Shown one piece after another: positions 1 through 7,700 of a stretch of 20,801 nt of DNA (position 1 is its first letter; each line of letters starts with the position of its first letter). Under the pieces are notes generated by a model. That model made no database searches. It was not told the origin of the DNA and saw only the letters and a list, made by a program, of their open reading frames with translations. Source of the stretch: a virus; the IMG/VR virus record IMGVR_UViG_3300047678_000845, positions 1 to 20,801 of that record; one strand, written 5' to 3'. The position numbers and the translations under genes are program-made.

Positions 1-432
1 TTACGGGTAGGCGCTGGGATCGAGCTGGATGTGGCCCCAGTCGCGGAAGTGGGAGGTCTGGCCGTCCATCCAGGCGCCGATGGTCTGGCCGCCCCACTGG
101 ACCTTGACGCCGAGGCGCTCGGCGGCGGCGAGAATCTGAGACGCGGCGTGGCCATAGGCGCCGCCGGATGGGTCGGCGACGGTCCAGTCGATGACGCCGT
201 TGGTCAGGCAGGCGAAATCGATCGCCATGGCGAGGCCGCCATAGGCTAGCGCAGGCAAATGCCGGCTGTGCATCGTCTGGGAATGGCCGGTGCGGACAGC
301 CTCGGCCTCGGCGGCGAGCGTGCGCAGGCCGTAGACGATCTGGAATGCCTGCGGCGCCTGAGGGGCGGCGGCGACCACCTTGACCAGATCGGGATGGACC
401 TGGGCCAGGAGGCCACGCGGATCCAGGCTCAC
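1..432 (-). CDS. M15-family peptidoglycan peptidase (phage endolysin)
   Basis: This 143-aa protein is a likely endolysin that cuts peptide cross-links in peptidoglycan (VanY/L-alanyl-D-glutamate peptidase-like, M15). The visible zinc-site pattern is SRHLPALAYGGLAMAIDFA, giving a His and an Asp ligand, and near the C-terminus RDWGHIQL, giving the catalytic acidic residue and the last His ligand. The length is normal for a single catalytic domain, and no cell-wall binding domain is seen. I chose the GTG at 430-432 because it overlaps the stop of the holin-like gene as GTGA. The open frame extends further upstream, but that part is a shadow of the holin gene. It probably depends on translational coupling to the holin. 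There is no signal peptide, so export would rely on the holin. Confidence 0.85.
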   Translation of the reverse strand: MSLDPRGLLAQVHPDLVKVVAAAPQAPQAFQIVYGLRTLAAEAEAVRTGHSQTMHSRHLPALAYGGLAMAIDFACLTNGVIDWTVADPSGGAYGHAASQILAAAERLGVKVQWGGQTIGAWMDGQTSHFRDWGHIQLDPSAYP

Positions 433-632
433 GGGTTGGATTTCCGATTGATCGCCAGCGCGCCGATCAGGCCCGTGGCCACCAGGGCGGCGTCGTGGGG
501 ATCGCCCGAGCGCACAAAGCTGACCGCCAGCACGCCGAGCATGATGACGACAACGGCCTGTAGCGCCAGGAACCCGTCGAGGCCGCCGAGGCGCGAAGAC
601 GCAACCGGCGACGCCGGCGGGATGTCTGTCAT
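429..632 (-). CDS. Small two-helix membrane protein, probable holin
   Basis: The product is 67 aa. After a short polar N-terminus there is a strongly hydrophobic stretch (about residues 18-40, LALQAVVVIMLGVLAVSF) and a second shorter one (about 48-60, AALVATGLIGALAI), then a basic tail NRKSNP. Size, two membrane segments and position directly before an endolysin fit a class II-like holin that permeabilises the inner membrane at lysis. Holins share little sequence, so this rests on topology and context. The ATG at 630-632 has GGAG about eight bases upstream. The stop overlaps the GTG start of the M15 peptidase. It could instead be a plain phage membrane protein of unknown role. Confidence 0.6.
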   Translation of the reverse strand: MTDIPPASPVASSRLGGLDGFLALQAVVVIMLGVLAVSFVRSGDPHDAALVATGLIGALAINRKSNP

Positions 633-648
633 GAGGATCTCCGAATTT

Positions 649-740
649 CCGCTCGTCCCGGCGAATGCCGGGATCCAGATGACGAAGCGCCATGCGCCGC
701 GCTTTAGGATCTGGGTCCCGGCATTCGCCGGGATGAGCGG
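649..740. repeat. REP-like long inverted repeat between beta-helix gene and lysis genes
   Basis: Arms of 32 bases at 649-680 and 709-740 are inverted copies with only two mismatches, separated by 28 bases. Each arm contains the smaller palindrome CCCGGCGAATGCCGGG. Similar GC-rich palindromes are scattered between genes in many alphaproteobacterial chromosomes. The element lies after the stop of the beta-helix gene and before the holin, so as RNA it would form a very stable hairpin that could limit read-through or protect mRNA ends. No U-run follows, so it is not a classical intrinsic terminator. Confidence 0.8.
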
Positions 741-759
741 GGGTGTCAGGCGCGAGGGC

Positions 760-2685
760 CTACAGCGTCAACCACATGCTCGACGCCGCGTTCGCCAGCG
801 GCCCCGCCGCGCCGGCGTTGATCGGGGTGAACGCGCACCCGAAGCTGGGCGGATTGCCGGCGGTGAAGCCGTAGCTGTTGGCCGCCGCGTTGACGAAGCC
901 GGGATTGGCGACGGTGGGCGAGGCGTCCACGATCGTCCCCGTGTTCGGCAGGCTCCCCGTGGTGTCGTAATAGAGGTTGTTGGCCACGCTCGGCAGGGCG
1001 GCCGGGCTGGACGTATGCCAAAGGGTCGCGTCCAGCGTGGGCGGGTGGGTCGAATAGACGATGTTGCAGGCGAAGGTGTTGCCCGTCATCGGCCCGGTGT
1101 AGCCGCCGCTGGTCTCGCCCTGATAGAGGCCCAGATTGCCCATCCCCGTCAGGTCGAAGATGTTGTTGCTCACCACCAGGTTCAGGCCGCCATGCACCTG
1201 GTAGGCGTAGTGGCCGGTCCCATAGACGATGTTGCCGGTGATCGCCGCGTTCGATCCGAAATCGTCGGCGTAGATCCCCTCGCCGCCGGCCGTGTTCGGG
1301 CCAGGATTGATCACGATGTTGCCGGTGATCGAGATGCCCGTGCTCTGATTTCCCACGGTCCCGGCCCGGTCGTTGAAGTGGATCGCGCCGCAGTCGGCGA
1401 CCGCCGCGCAGGTTCCGCTGACCACATTGCCGCTGATCGTCGTGCCGGAGATGTTGTTCGATGAGTTGGTGGTGATGTTGATCCCGTCGCCCTGGGTGGT
1501 CAGCACCAGGTTCTGGGTGAAGCGATTATTCGTCCCGCCGTTCGAGGTCTGGATGGCCGCCTGGTTGAAGCCCGAGTTGAGCGCGGTGTTGACCGTGATG
1601 TTCTGGATCGTGTTGCTGTCGATCCAGGCGTTGCTGGCCCCGCTGACCGACAGGCCGCCCTCATAGAAGTTCTGGATCGTCAGGAAGCGGATGGTGACGT
1701 TCGGCGCGGCCGAGTTGAGCACGAAGGCCCATTGCAACGTGCCGCCGCCGTCCAGCACCGGGGTCTGCCCCGGATAACCCAGCCAGCTCTCGCCCCCGTC
1801 GCCCGACCCCAGGCTGAGCGAGGCCGCGCGATTGTACGTCCCGCCCAGGAGATAGGTGGTCTTGGTCGAGCCGGCCTTCATGGCGGTCTGGGCTTTTTCG
1901 AGCGTGGCCCAGGGCGAGCCGAACGTGCCCGCGCCCGTGGTGTCGTTGCCCGTCGGCGACACGTAGTAGGCCGGCGAGACCAGCGCCAAGGCGGGCGTGG
2001 CGGCGAGGAAGAGCGCGAGGGCGGTTAGGGCTTGGGCGATCCAGTGGCGATCAGTCCCGCGCTGGGTTAGACGTCGGGCGCACAGCGCCAGGGGTGACGT
2101 CCGATGATCGGCTTCTTTCTGAGGAAGGTGAAAAACTTCCTGGCGATCGGCGTTGATATCCAGATCGGCCAGAGGTCGTATCTCTCGCGCCTCCAGCTGC
2201 GCGCTCAAGCCGGTGATAGGATCATATTGGGCGACGACACTATCGTCAGTGCGTCGCTCCGGACAGACCGATCGCCCGCCACCATTTCCGTTGGCTCGCG
2301 GACGCAGATCGGAGGCAAGAGCCTTCTCGTCGCGGCGGAGCGCATCACCGTGGGTGACGATGTGCTGGTCTCCTGGGGCGTCACTATTCTTGATCACCAC
2401 TCCCACGCGCTCGACTGGGAGCACCGCCGCCATGATGTCCTGGCATGGGCGCAGGGGCGAAAGGACTGGAGCCACGTCTCGATCAAGCCCGTGGTCATCA
2501 GCGATAAGGCCTGGATCGGTACTGGAGCGATGATCCTGCCCGGCGTCACCGTAGGCGAAGGCGCGATTGTTGGCGCGGGTTCGGTCGTTACGAAAGACGT
2601 CGCGCCATGGACCGCTGTTGGCGGCAATCCGGCGCGGCTGATCAGAGAGCTCAGTCCCTATCCTTAGACGTCGGCGGTCTACCAT
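760..2685 (-). CDS. Right-handed beta-helix (pectate-lyase-like) protein, 5' part interrupted by an inserted acyltransferase gene
   Basis: The frame is open for 641 codons, but only residues from about 200 on look like protein. From there a signal-peptide-like hydrophobic run ends ATPALA. It is followed by YYVSPTGNDTTGAGTFGSPW, the typical entry of right-handed beta-helix enzymes, and many helix coils rich in N, T, I and V. Such folds serve as polysaccharide lyases or tailspike depolymerases; I cannot identify catalytic residues. No ATG, GTG or TTG lies just before the hydrophobic run. The nearest credible start is ATG 2683-2685 with GGAAGG upstream, overlapping the end of the SGNH gene. Codons 8-206 are mostly antisense to the acyltransferase and are flanked by 11-bp direct repeats. 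Without them the product would be 442 aa starting MVDRRRLTQRGTDRHW with a normal signal peptide. The gene is probably impaired or no longer secreted; rare-codon initiation near 2050 is another possibility. Confidence 0.7.
   Translation of the reverse strand: MVDRRRLRIGTELSDQPRRIAANSGPWRDVFRNDRTRANNRAFAYGDAGQDHRSSTDPGLIADDHGLDRDVAPVLSPLRPCQDIMAAVLPVERVGVVIKNSDAPGDQHIVTHGDALRRDEKALASDLRPRANGNGGGRSVCPERRTDDSVVAQYDPITGLSAQLEAREIRPLADLDINADRQEVFHLPQKEADHRTSPLALCARRLTQRGTDRHWIAQALTALALFLAATPALALVSPAYYVSPTGNDTTGAGTFGSPWATLEKAQTAMKAGSTKTTYLLGGTYNRAASLSLGSGDGGESWLGYPGQTPVLDGGGTLQWAFVLNSAAPNVTIRFLTIQNFYEGGLSVSGASNAWIDSNTIQNITVNTALNSGFNQAAIQTSNGGTNNRFTQNLVLTTQGDGINITTNSSNNISGTTISGNVVSGTCAAVADCGAIHFNDRAGTVGNQSTGISITGNIVINPGPNTAGGEGIYADDFGSNAAITGNIVYGTGHYAYQVHGGLNLVVSNNIFDLTGMGNLGLYQGETSGGYTGPMTGNTFACNIVYSTHPPTLDATLWHTSSPAALPSVANNLYYDTTGSLPNTGTIVDASPTVANPGFVNAAANSYGFTAGNPPSFGCAFTPINAGAAGPLANAASSMWLTL
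2067..2077. repeat. Left copy of 11-bp direct repeat flanking the acyltransferase
   Basis: TTAGACGTCGG occurs here and again at 2664-2674, exactly 597 bases apart. The bases outside the match differ on both sides. This copy lies upstream of the acyltransferase ribosome binding site and, on the minus strand, within the codons leading into the beta-helix signal peptide. It looks like an insertion footprint or recombination junction. Confidence 0.75.
2104..2667 (+). CDS. Hexapeptide-repeat (left-handed beta-helix) O-acyltransferase, probable moron
   Basis: This 187-aa protein belongs to the LbH acyltransferase superfamily (WcaF/maltose acetyltransferase-like), which usually moves an acetyl group from acetyl-CoA to a sugar hydroxyl. 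It shows imperfect hexapeptide turns from about residue 38 on. A His-rich active-site motif VTILDHHSHALDW lies near residues 92-105. The classic C-terminal end is WIGTGAMILPGVTVGEGAIV followed by the GAGSVVTKDV and GGNPARLI motifs. It is soluble, without membrane helices. AGGGG lies about ten bases before the ATG. It runs opposite to the phage late genes and is bounded by 11-bp direct repeats; the right copy contains its stop. The likely role is to O-acetylate a host surface polysaccharide, as in lysogenic conversion. The acceptor is unknown. By eye it is slightly less GC-rich than its neighbours. Confidence 0.85.
   Translation: MIGFFLRKVKNFLAIGVDIQIGQRSYLSRLQLRAQAGDRIILGDDTIVSASLRTDRSPATISVGSRTQIGGKSLLVAAERITVGDDVLVSWGVTILDHHSHALDWEHRRHDVLAWAQGRKDWSHVSIKPVVISDKAWIGTGAMILPGVTVGEGAIVGAGSVVTKDVAPWTAVGGNPARLIRELSPYP
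2664..2674. repeat. Right copy of 11-bp direct repeat flanking the acyltransferase
   Basis: This is the second TTAGACGTCGG, and it includes the TAG stop of the acyltransferase. On the minus strand it lies in codons 4-8 after the ATG at 2685. Joining this copy to the one at 2067-2077 keeps the beta-helix frame, because the offset is exactly 199 codons. Confidence 0.75.
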
Positions 2686-4007
2686 CCGGCAACCTTCCGG
2701 TAGGCCGCCAACCGCAAGGCCGCCGCGTCGCCGTAGCCTGCCTGGGTCGGGTGAACATAGTCACCGGAACCATAAAAGCCCCATGTCAGGCCCTGGGCGT
2801 AGGACACCGATCGCGCGAACTGATCGATGTACGGGATGTTCGCTTTCGTCATCGCGCTCAGCTCGGCCTGATAGGTCGCCTGCTGGGTGGCCAGGGCCGT
2901 GGAGCTGGCCGAGACCGGAAAGAGCGTGATCCCCACCACATCCGTCGCGCCGCCGTTGGCCTGGGCCGCGTAGATCAGGGCGAGGTTGGCGGCCGTGGTC
3001 GCGGGCGCGACCGCGTTGATCTCATCGTTGATCCCGATGTTCATCGACGCCAGCCCGCAGCCATAGGCGGACATGGCGACGTCGGGTTGCCACGGATGCC
3101 CCGTCGCGGACCAATCGCCGGTCTGCGAGCCGCCATAGCCCATGTTTCGCACACGCACCCGATGGACCGTCGAGGAATAGAACTCGGCCCCGGCGATCAG
3201 GACGTTCCCACTGGTAACCGCGATGTGAAGCGTGTGGGCCCCGGTCGAAAGGCCAGTGATCGTCACCTTGGTAAGGCTGTCGGCGGCGTTCGTGCTGACG
3301 CCGCCTGAGACCGCCCCGCTGTCGATCTGAGTGGTGAAGGTGCCGTATTGGCCAGAGGTGGTCCGGGTGATGTAATAGACATCGACGCTGTCGTTGTTCA
3401 GCACCGTGCCGTTCGGCATGGTGGTCGGCGTGACGGCGAAGTCGATGAAAGCACCCGTCGTCCCATTGATCAGCGGAACCCCGCCGTAGACCTTGAAGCC
3501 CTGTGACGAGGCCGCGCAGGCGGTCCCCGTGCAGTTGCTGATCGTGATGCGCGGATCGGTCGCCGGAAGCGTCGAGGTGTGCTCGTAGGACCCGCCGTCA
3601 CCCCAGAAGCTGTCCGCCGCCGCCGGGATGCCAGCCGCGTTCAGTCCTTTGACCAGGTAAGCGCTCTGAGAATAGGTCTTGGCGCTTGAATAGGTCGAGG
3701 CGCTGGAGCCAATCGTGATGACGCCCAGCTCCGTGCTCTCACCAAGATTGCACCAAATGAAATCCGAAGGCGTCGGGCCAAGAAGATTGGCGATGCCCGC
3801 GCGCAGGTGCGGCAGCTTCGCGGCGTCGAAGTTGTAGACATATTGGCCGCTATTCTTCTGGGCGTCCGCCGAGAGCGCATACGCCGCCAACGCCCGCGCC
3901 CCAGGGTCCACGCTCTGGGCGAAGGCGGACGGAGCGAGGGCGAGGCTCCAGGCGATCGGGGCGGCGAGGGCCGCGCGGCCATGCCGGGCGAGGTCGCGGA
4001 TCATCAT
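2679..4007 (-). CDS. Secreted SGNH/GDSL-family hydrolase with inserted beta domain
   Basis: The product is 442 aa. The N-terminus is a signal peptide (MMIRDLARHG, a hydrophobic run, then LAPSAFAQ). SGNH landmarks are visible: block I IWCNLGES with nucleophile Ser91, a Gly-rich block II NMGYGGSQTGDW, block III NIGIND near residue 327, and block V DYVHP with Asp416 and His419. The family includes esterases that deacetylate polysaccharides. About 120 residues rich in T, V and G between blocks I and II look like an inserted beta-sandwich, perhaps carbohydrate binding. The first ATG overlaps the stop of the preceding gene as ATGA, implying coupled translation. Lying among tail genes and next to an acyltransferase and a beta-helix protein, it probably removes acyl groups from surface glycan. 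The substrate is inferred, not shown. A signal peptide is unusual for a tail component. Confidence 0.85.
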   Translation of the reverse strand: MMIRDLARHGRAALAAPIAWSLALAPSAFAQSVDPGARALAAYALSADAQKNSGQYVYNFDAAKLPHLRAGIANLLGPTPSDFIWCNLGESTELGVITIGSSASTYSSAKTYSQSAYLVKGLNAAGIPAAADSFWGDGGSYEHTSTLPATDPRITISNCTGTACAASSQGFKVYGGVPLINGTTGAFIDFAVTPTTMPNGTVLNNDSVDVYYITRTTSGQYGTFTTQIDSGAVSGGVSTNAADSLTKVTITGLSTGAHTLHIAVTSGNVLIAGAEFYSSTVHRVRVRNMGYGGSQTGDWSATGHPWQPDVAMSAYGCGLASMNIGINDEINAVAPATTAANLALIYAAQANGGATDVVGITLFPVSASSTALATQQATYQAELSAMTKANIPYIDQFARSVSYAQGLTWGFYGSGDYVHPTQAGYGDAAALRLAAYRKVAGW

Positions 4008-4696
4008 TGGTCGAACCTGTAGCTGATGGTTCCGGAGACCCAGCCGCCCCCGGTGACGGTGGAGGCGCAGTCGATGCGGTAGACCGCGCCGTTCTCGCCC
4101 TCGACCCATTCGTCGGAGGCCGGGCTGGACCAGTATTCCGCCTGGATCACCGCCCCGCCGGCCGACACCGTGACCGGATACCAGGACCCCGAGGCGGTCA
4201 GTTGCCGCTCCAGCTGGCACGAGCCGGTGAAGGTCCCCGACAGGGTGACGTTGAACAGCCGGCCGGACTGGGGCGTGAAGCTGGACGACTGCGTCGCCGA
4301 GGCGATCGAGCCGGTGACCGAGGCGATCCCCGACGCCGCGGCGTTCGGCGAAGTGGGGATGCCGTTGTTGATCAGCGCGGGGCGGGCGGCGTTGATCTGA
4401 TCCAGATCCGTCTTCGCCCCGGCGAGGTTGCCGCCGGATTCCAGCGAATAGTTGGTCGGCGTTGATCCGCCCGTCCCCGGCAACTGACACGTCGAAGTCA
4501 GGCCGATGAGGCAGGCCGCGCCGGTGACGCTGTCCACGCCGACCACATGGGTGACGCCAGCGGGCACATAGGTGTTGCCGAGGTTCAGATATTGCGCCGG
4601 CGCCTGGGCGATGGCGGTCGACGCGGCCTGGGCGCGGGGCCCCAGCGCGCAGACAAGCGCTATCGCCCCGGCGATCGCGGGTCGTTTCAGCCTCAT
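4004..4696 (-). CDS. Secreted beta-rich phage structural/adhesin-like protein
   Basis: The product is 230 aa. It starts with a clear signal peptide (MRLKRPAIAGAIALVCALGP, cleavage probably after RAQA). The middle is low in complexity (A, S, T, G). The C-terminal 100 residues, beginning FTPQSGRLFNVTLSGTFTGS, resemble a beta-sandwich domain found in many phage virion or tail-fibre accessory proteins; this is from memory of the motif, not a search. Its start is supported by GAGGAC just upstream of ATG 4694-4696, 15 bases after the tail-tip gene stop. Its stop overlaps the SGNH hydrolase start. It may be a tail or head decoration, or an outer-surface protein made from the late operon. The function is unknown. 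Confidence 0.7.
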   Translation of the reverse strand: MRLKRPAIAGAIALVCALGPRAQAASTAIAQAPAQYLNLGNTYVPAGVTHVVGVDSVTGAACLIGLTSTCQLPGTGGSTPTNYSLESGGNLAGAKTDLDQINAARPALINNGIPTSPNAAASGIASVTGSIASATQSSSFTPQSGRLFNVTLSGTFTGSCQLERQLTASGSWYPVTVSAGGAVIQAEYWSSPASDEWVEGENGAVYRIDCASTVTGGGWVSGTISYRFDQ

Positions 4697-4710
4697 GATG
4701 TCCTCGTGGG

Positions 4711-7700
4711 TTAGGCCAGGGCCGTTATGGTGATGGAGCCGTTCTTGGCGCCGCCGATGACGGTGACGCCGCCGGTCGCGCCGGTGGTGTTGGTGTCGCC
4801 GCCGGTCGCGTTTCCGCCCGCGCCGTTGGCGCTGGGGCCGCCGCCGGCGCCGCCGTGGGCGGTGAGCGCGGGCGAGGTGACCGTGGAATTGCCGCCGGCG
4901 GTTCCGGGCGTGGACGACGGGTTGTCGCTGCCGTGCAGCCCGAGGCTGTAGGCGATGTTGGTCGTTCCGGGCGTCACCGTGATCGTCTTGGTCGCCGTCC
5001 CGCCCTTGCCGCCCTTGAAGGTCAGGCTCGGCTCGCCGTGCAGGATGGCGTACTCCCCGCCCCCGTCCGCGCCGGTCAGGGTGATGACGGCGTTGCCATA
5101 GCTGCCCGCCGGCAGGGTGATGTTCCCCGCGCCGCTGACGGATGTGGAGAGGATCACCGTACCTGGGGTGATCGAGGTGTTGCCGGCCGAATAGCTGCCC
5201 ACGGTCAGGGCCGAGGCGATCTGGTAGAGGGTCCCCACCACGCCGCTGACCAGATAGGCCACCGCGACGTCGTAATTCTGGCCCGAGGCGACCGAGGTGA
5301 TGTTGTAGAGCGTGGTGTCGATCGAATGCAGGCCGGCGGAGACCCAGGTCGCCGATCCGGTCACCCGATAGTAGAAGATCACCCCCGTGGCCGAGGGATT
5401 GTCGGTGACGCCGGTGATCTGGATCGCCGGCACCGACTGGCCCATGTTGGCCAGGGTCACGGCGGTCGCGGTCCAGGTCGAGGCGCCCGGCGGGGCCGCG
5501 CCGATCGGGACCGGGGTGAAGGGATAGGCCACGCAGTCCGAGAGCGGCGTCACCCCCTGGCCCCACTGATTGAAGCTCTGGAACTTGACGTAGCAGACCG
5601 TGCCGACGTTCGGGGCCAGATAGGGCAGATCGAAGATGGCGTCGTCCAGCCGGACGAAGGGCGCGCCAGCCGAATGCGCCGCGATCGGGGTGTTGAGGTA
5701 GCCGCGCCGGATGTAGGTCGTCAGGCTGTAGCGGCTGGGGTTGGTCAGGGTCGCGATGGAGAAGCAGACCAGCTCATTGTCCAAGAGGCACAGGGTCGCC
5801 CCATTGTCCGCCGCCGCGTCGGCCGCCGAACTCAGGCCGCCGCCCGAGGCGCCCAGGTCCACCGCCAGGGTGTCGGTGGTGTCCGGGTCCGCGCCCGAGG
5901 CATAGCTGGCCGTGGCCGCGCCGTAGCGGGCGGGCGCGTCGATGGTCCCCACCTGGGCGTAGTCGGTCCCGCCGTCGACGCTGACCCAGACGTAGGCGCC
6001 GCCCCAGTTGGGTCCGCCGGCGACCGCGGCCCAGGCCGACGATCCGGCGGTGTTCAGCACCGCGGGCGGGTTGAAGATCAGCGGCCCGGCGATGGCGCTG
6101 GTGGTCTGGGCGTAGACGCCGGGCGCGAGGCCCTGGCGCACGGCCCACTGGCTGAGGTTCAGGGCGTTGCCGGCGGTCGCGGTCCAGCTGAGCGCGCCCG
6201 TGTCGCTGAGCGCGGCGACGCCGGCGTAAAGCGTCGTGGCGGCGGGAACCTGAACGGTCAGCGCGACCTGCCAGATCCCGGCGACCAGGGTGGTGTTCAG
6301 GCTGGCCGAGACCACGACCCCGGTCCCTTGCGCGGTTCCGGGGGTCAGGATCACGCCGGCGTTGGTGTCGACCTCGATATATCCGCCGTTGCCGGCGCCA
6401 TCATTGACGAACACCCGCGCGTTCTTGTGCGCGTTCTTCTGGATGCAGACGGCGAAGGTGTAGTTAAGCCCGGCGAAGGCGCTGAACGATTGGCTGACCT
6501 GATGGGTCCCCGTGCTGGCCGTGGTGGTCAGGGCGTCGGCGGTGGTCAGGCCATACTGGTCGTTGGCCACATTGCCCGTGATCGTGCAGAGCGATTTCGT
6601 ATAGGCGCCGTTGGTCTGGTCCCCGCTCCAGAGCAGCAGATTGGCCTCGACCCCGCCGGGATCGGTGCTCTGGTTGACCTGAAGGCCGCCGCCGGTCTGC
6701 ATGGCGTAGAGCGGCGTGCTCGAGACGCCGATCGGGAAGTCCTCGGCCGTGATCGACAGGCCGTACTGCTCGTCCTCGTCGATCTGGATGATCCGCACGG
6801 GATAGGCGGAAAGGCCCAGCCCCGCGTCGGTCAGCTCCAGGATGTCGCCCGGCTCCAGGATGGCGAACATCCAGCCGAGTTTGAACTTGTACTGGGCGCG
6901 GATGTAGAGCGTGCGCTGAAGCCAGAGTTGAGAGGCGATCGCCGCGATATTCGGATCGCAGATCATATGGACCGTGTCGGGGTCCTTCCGCCGCATGCCG
7001 TACTGGGCGACGTTGGCCGCGTCGGACGCCAGCGCGATCGCCATATTGTACTGGTTGGTTCGGTCGAGGAACTCCAGCTGAACGACGTTATAGGCGTCGC
7101 TCTGGTCCATGATATCGACCAGCAGGGGCGCGTCGCCCTCTGACTGGGGAATGAAATCGTCGTCGTCCAGCGAATAGATGACGGTGTTGTTCGGCGCGTA
7201 GGTCTTGCCGTTGCCGGTCAGCGCCGTGTCGCCGTAGGGGATGAACTTCAGCAACCCCTCGGACCAGACGCAGGTCGAGTTGGTGGCGAGCAGCAGCTCG
7301 GTCAGGAAGTCCGAGGCCGAGCGCTGGGCGTCGATCACCGGCGAGACCAGGAGGCCGGCGGCCAGGCAGTAGTTCTGGTACTGGGTTAGCGACCCTAGCA
7401 GCCCCGAGGCCCAGCTCGGCACGCCATAGCGGCCGTTGGTGAAGAAGTCGGTGACCACGAGCGAGGGATCCGCGTCGGCGCTGGACCCGACCGCGAAGCT
7501 GGAGGTGCGCGCCACCTCGAAACTGTGGTTGGGCGGCGAGGCCGAGCTGTCCAGGGCGTAGTTGGCGGCGTAGGCGATGGCGAGGCCGGAATAGCCGATC
7601 GCCTGGCTGGGATAGTTGGACGTCAGGTACGACCAGACGGCCTGGCCGATCGCGCCGGTCGCCAGGCTCAGCCCGGCCTGGGCCAGGGCCGTGGTCACGC

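Noticed and set aside
259-1464. 401-codon plus-strand frame across lysis and beta-helix genes
   Set aside because: It is Arg/Gly-rich, runs through the inverted repeat, and is opposite genes with clear motifs.
2067-2674. Integron-type gene cassette
   Set aside because: The left junction GTTAGAC fits the GTTRRRY core, but the right copy has C instead of G before TTAGAC, the gene stop lies in the repeat itself, and I see no attC-like structure. Probably a chance match.
2078-2685. The first 200 residues of the 641-codon beta-helix frame as real protein
   Set aside because: This stretch is antisense to the acyltransferase and reads as polar, Arg/Asp-rich sequence without fold-like pattern.
4855-7143. 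762-codon plus-strand open frame opposite the tail-tip gene
   Set aside because: Composition is Arg/Gly/Asp-rich without domain-like sequence, and the minus strand carries a recognisable tail protein. It is a high-GC shadow.
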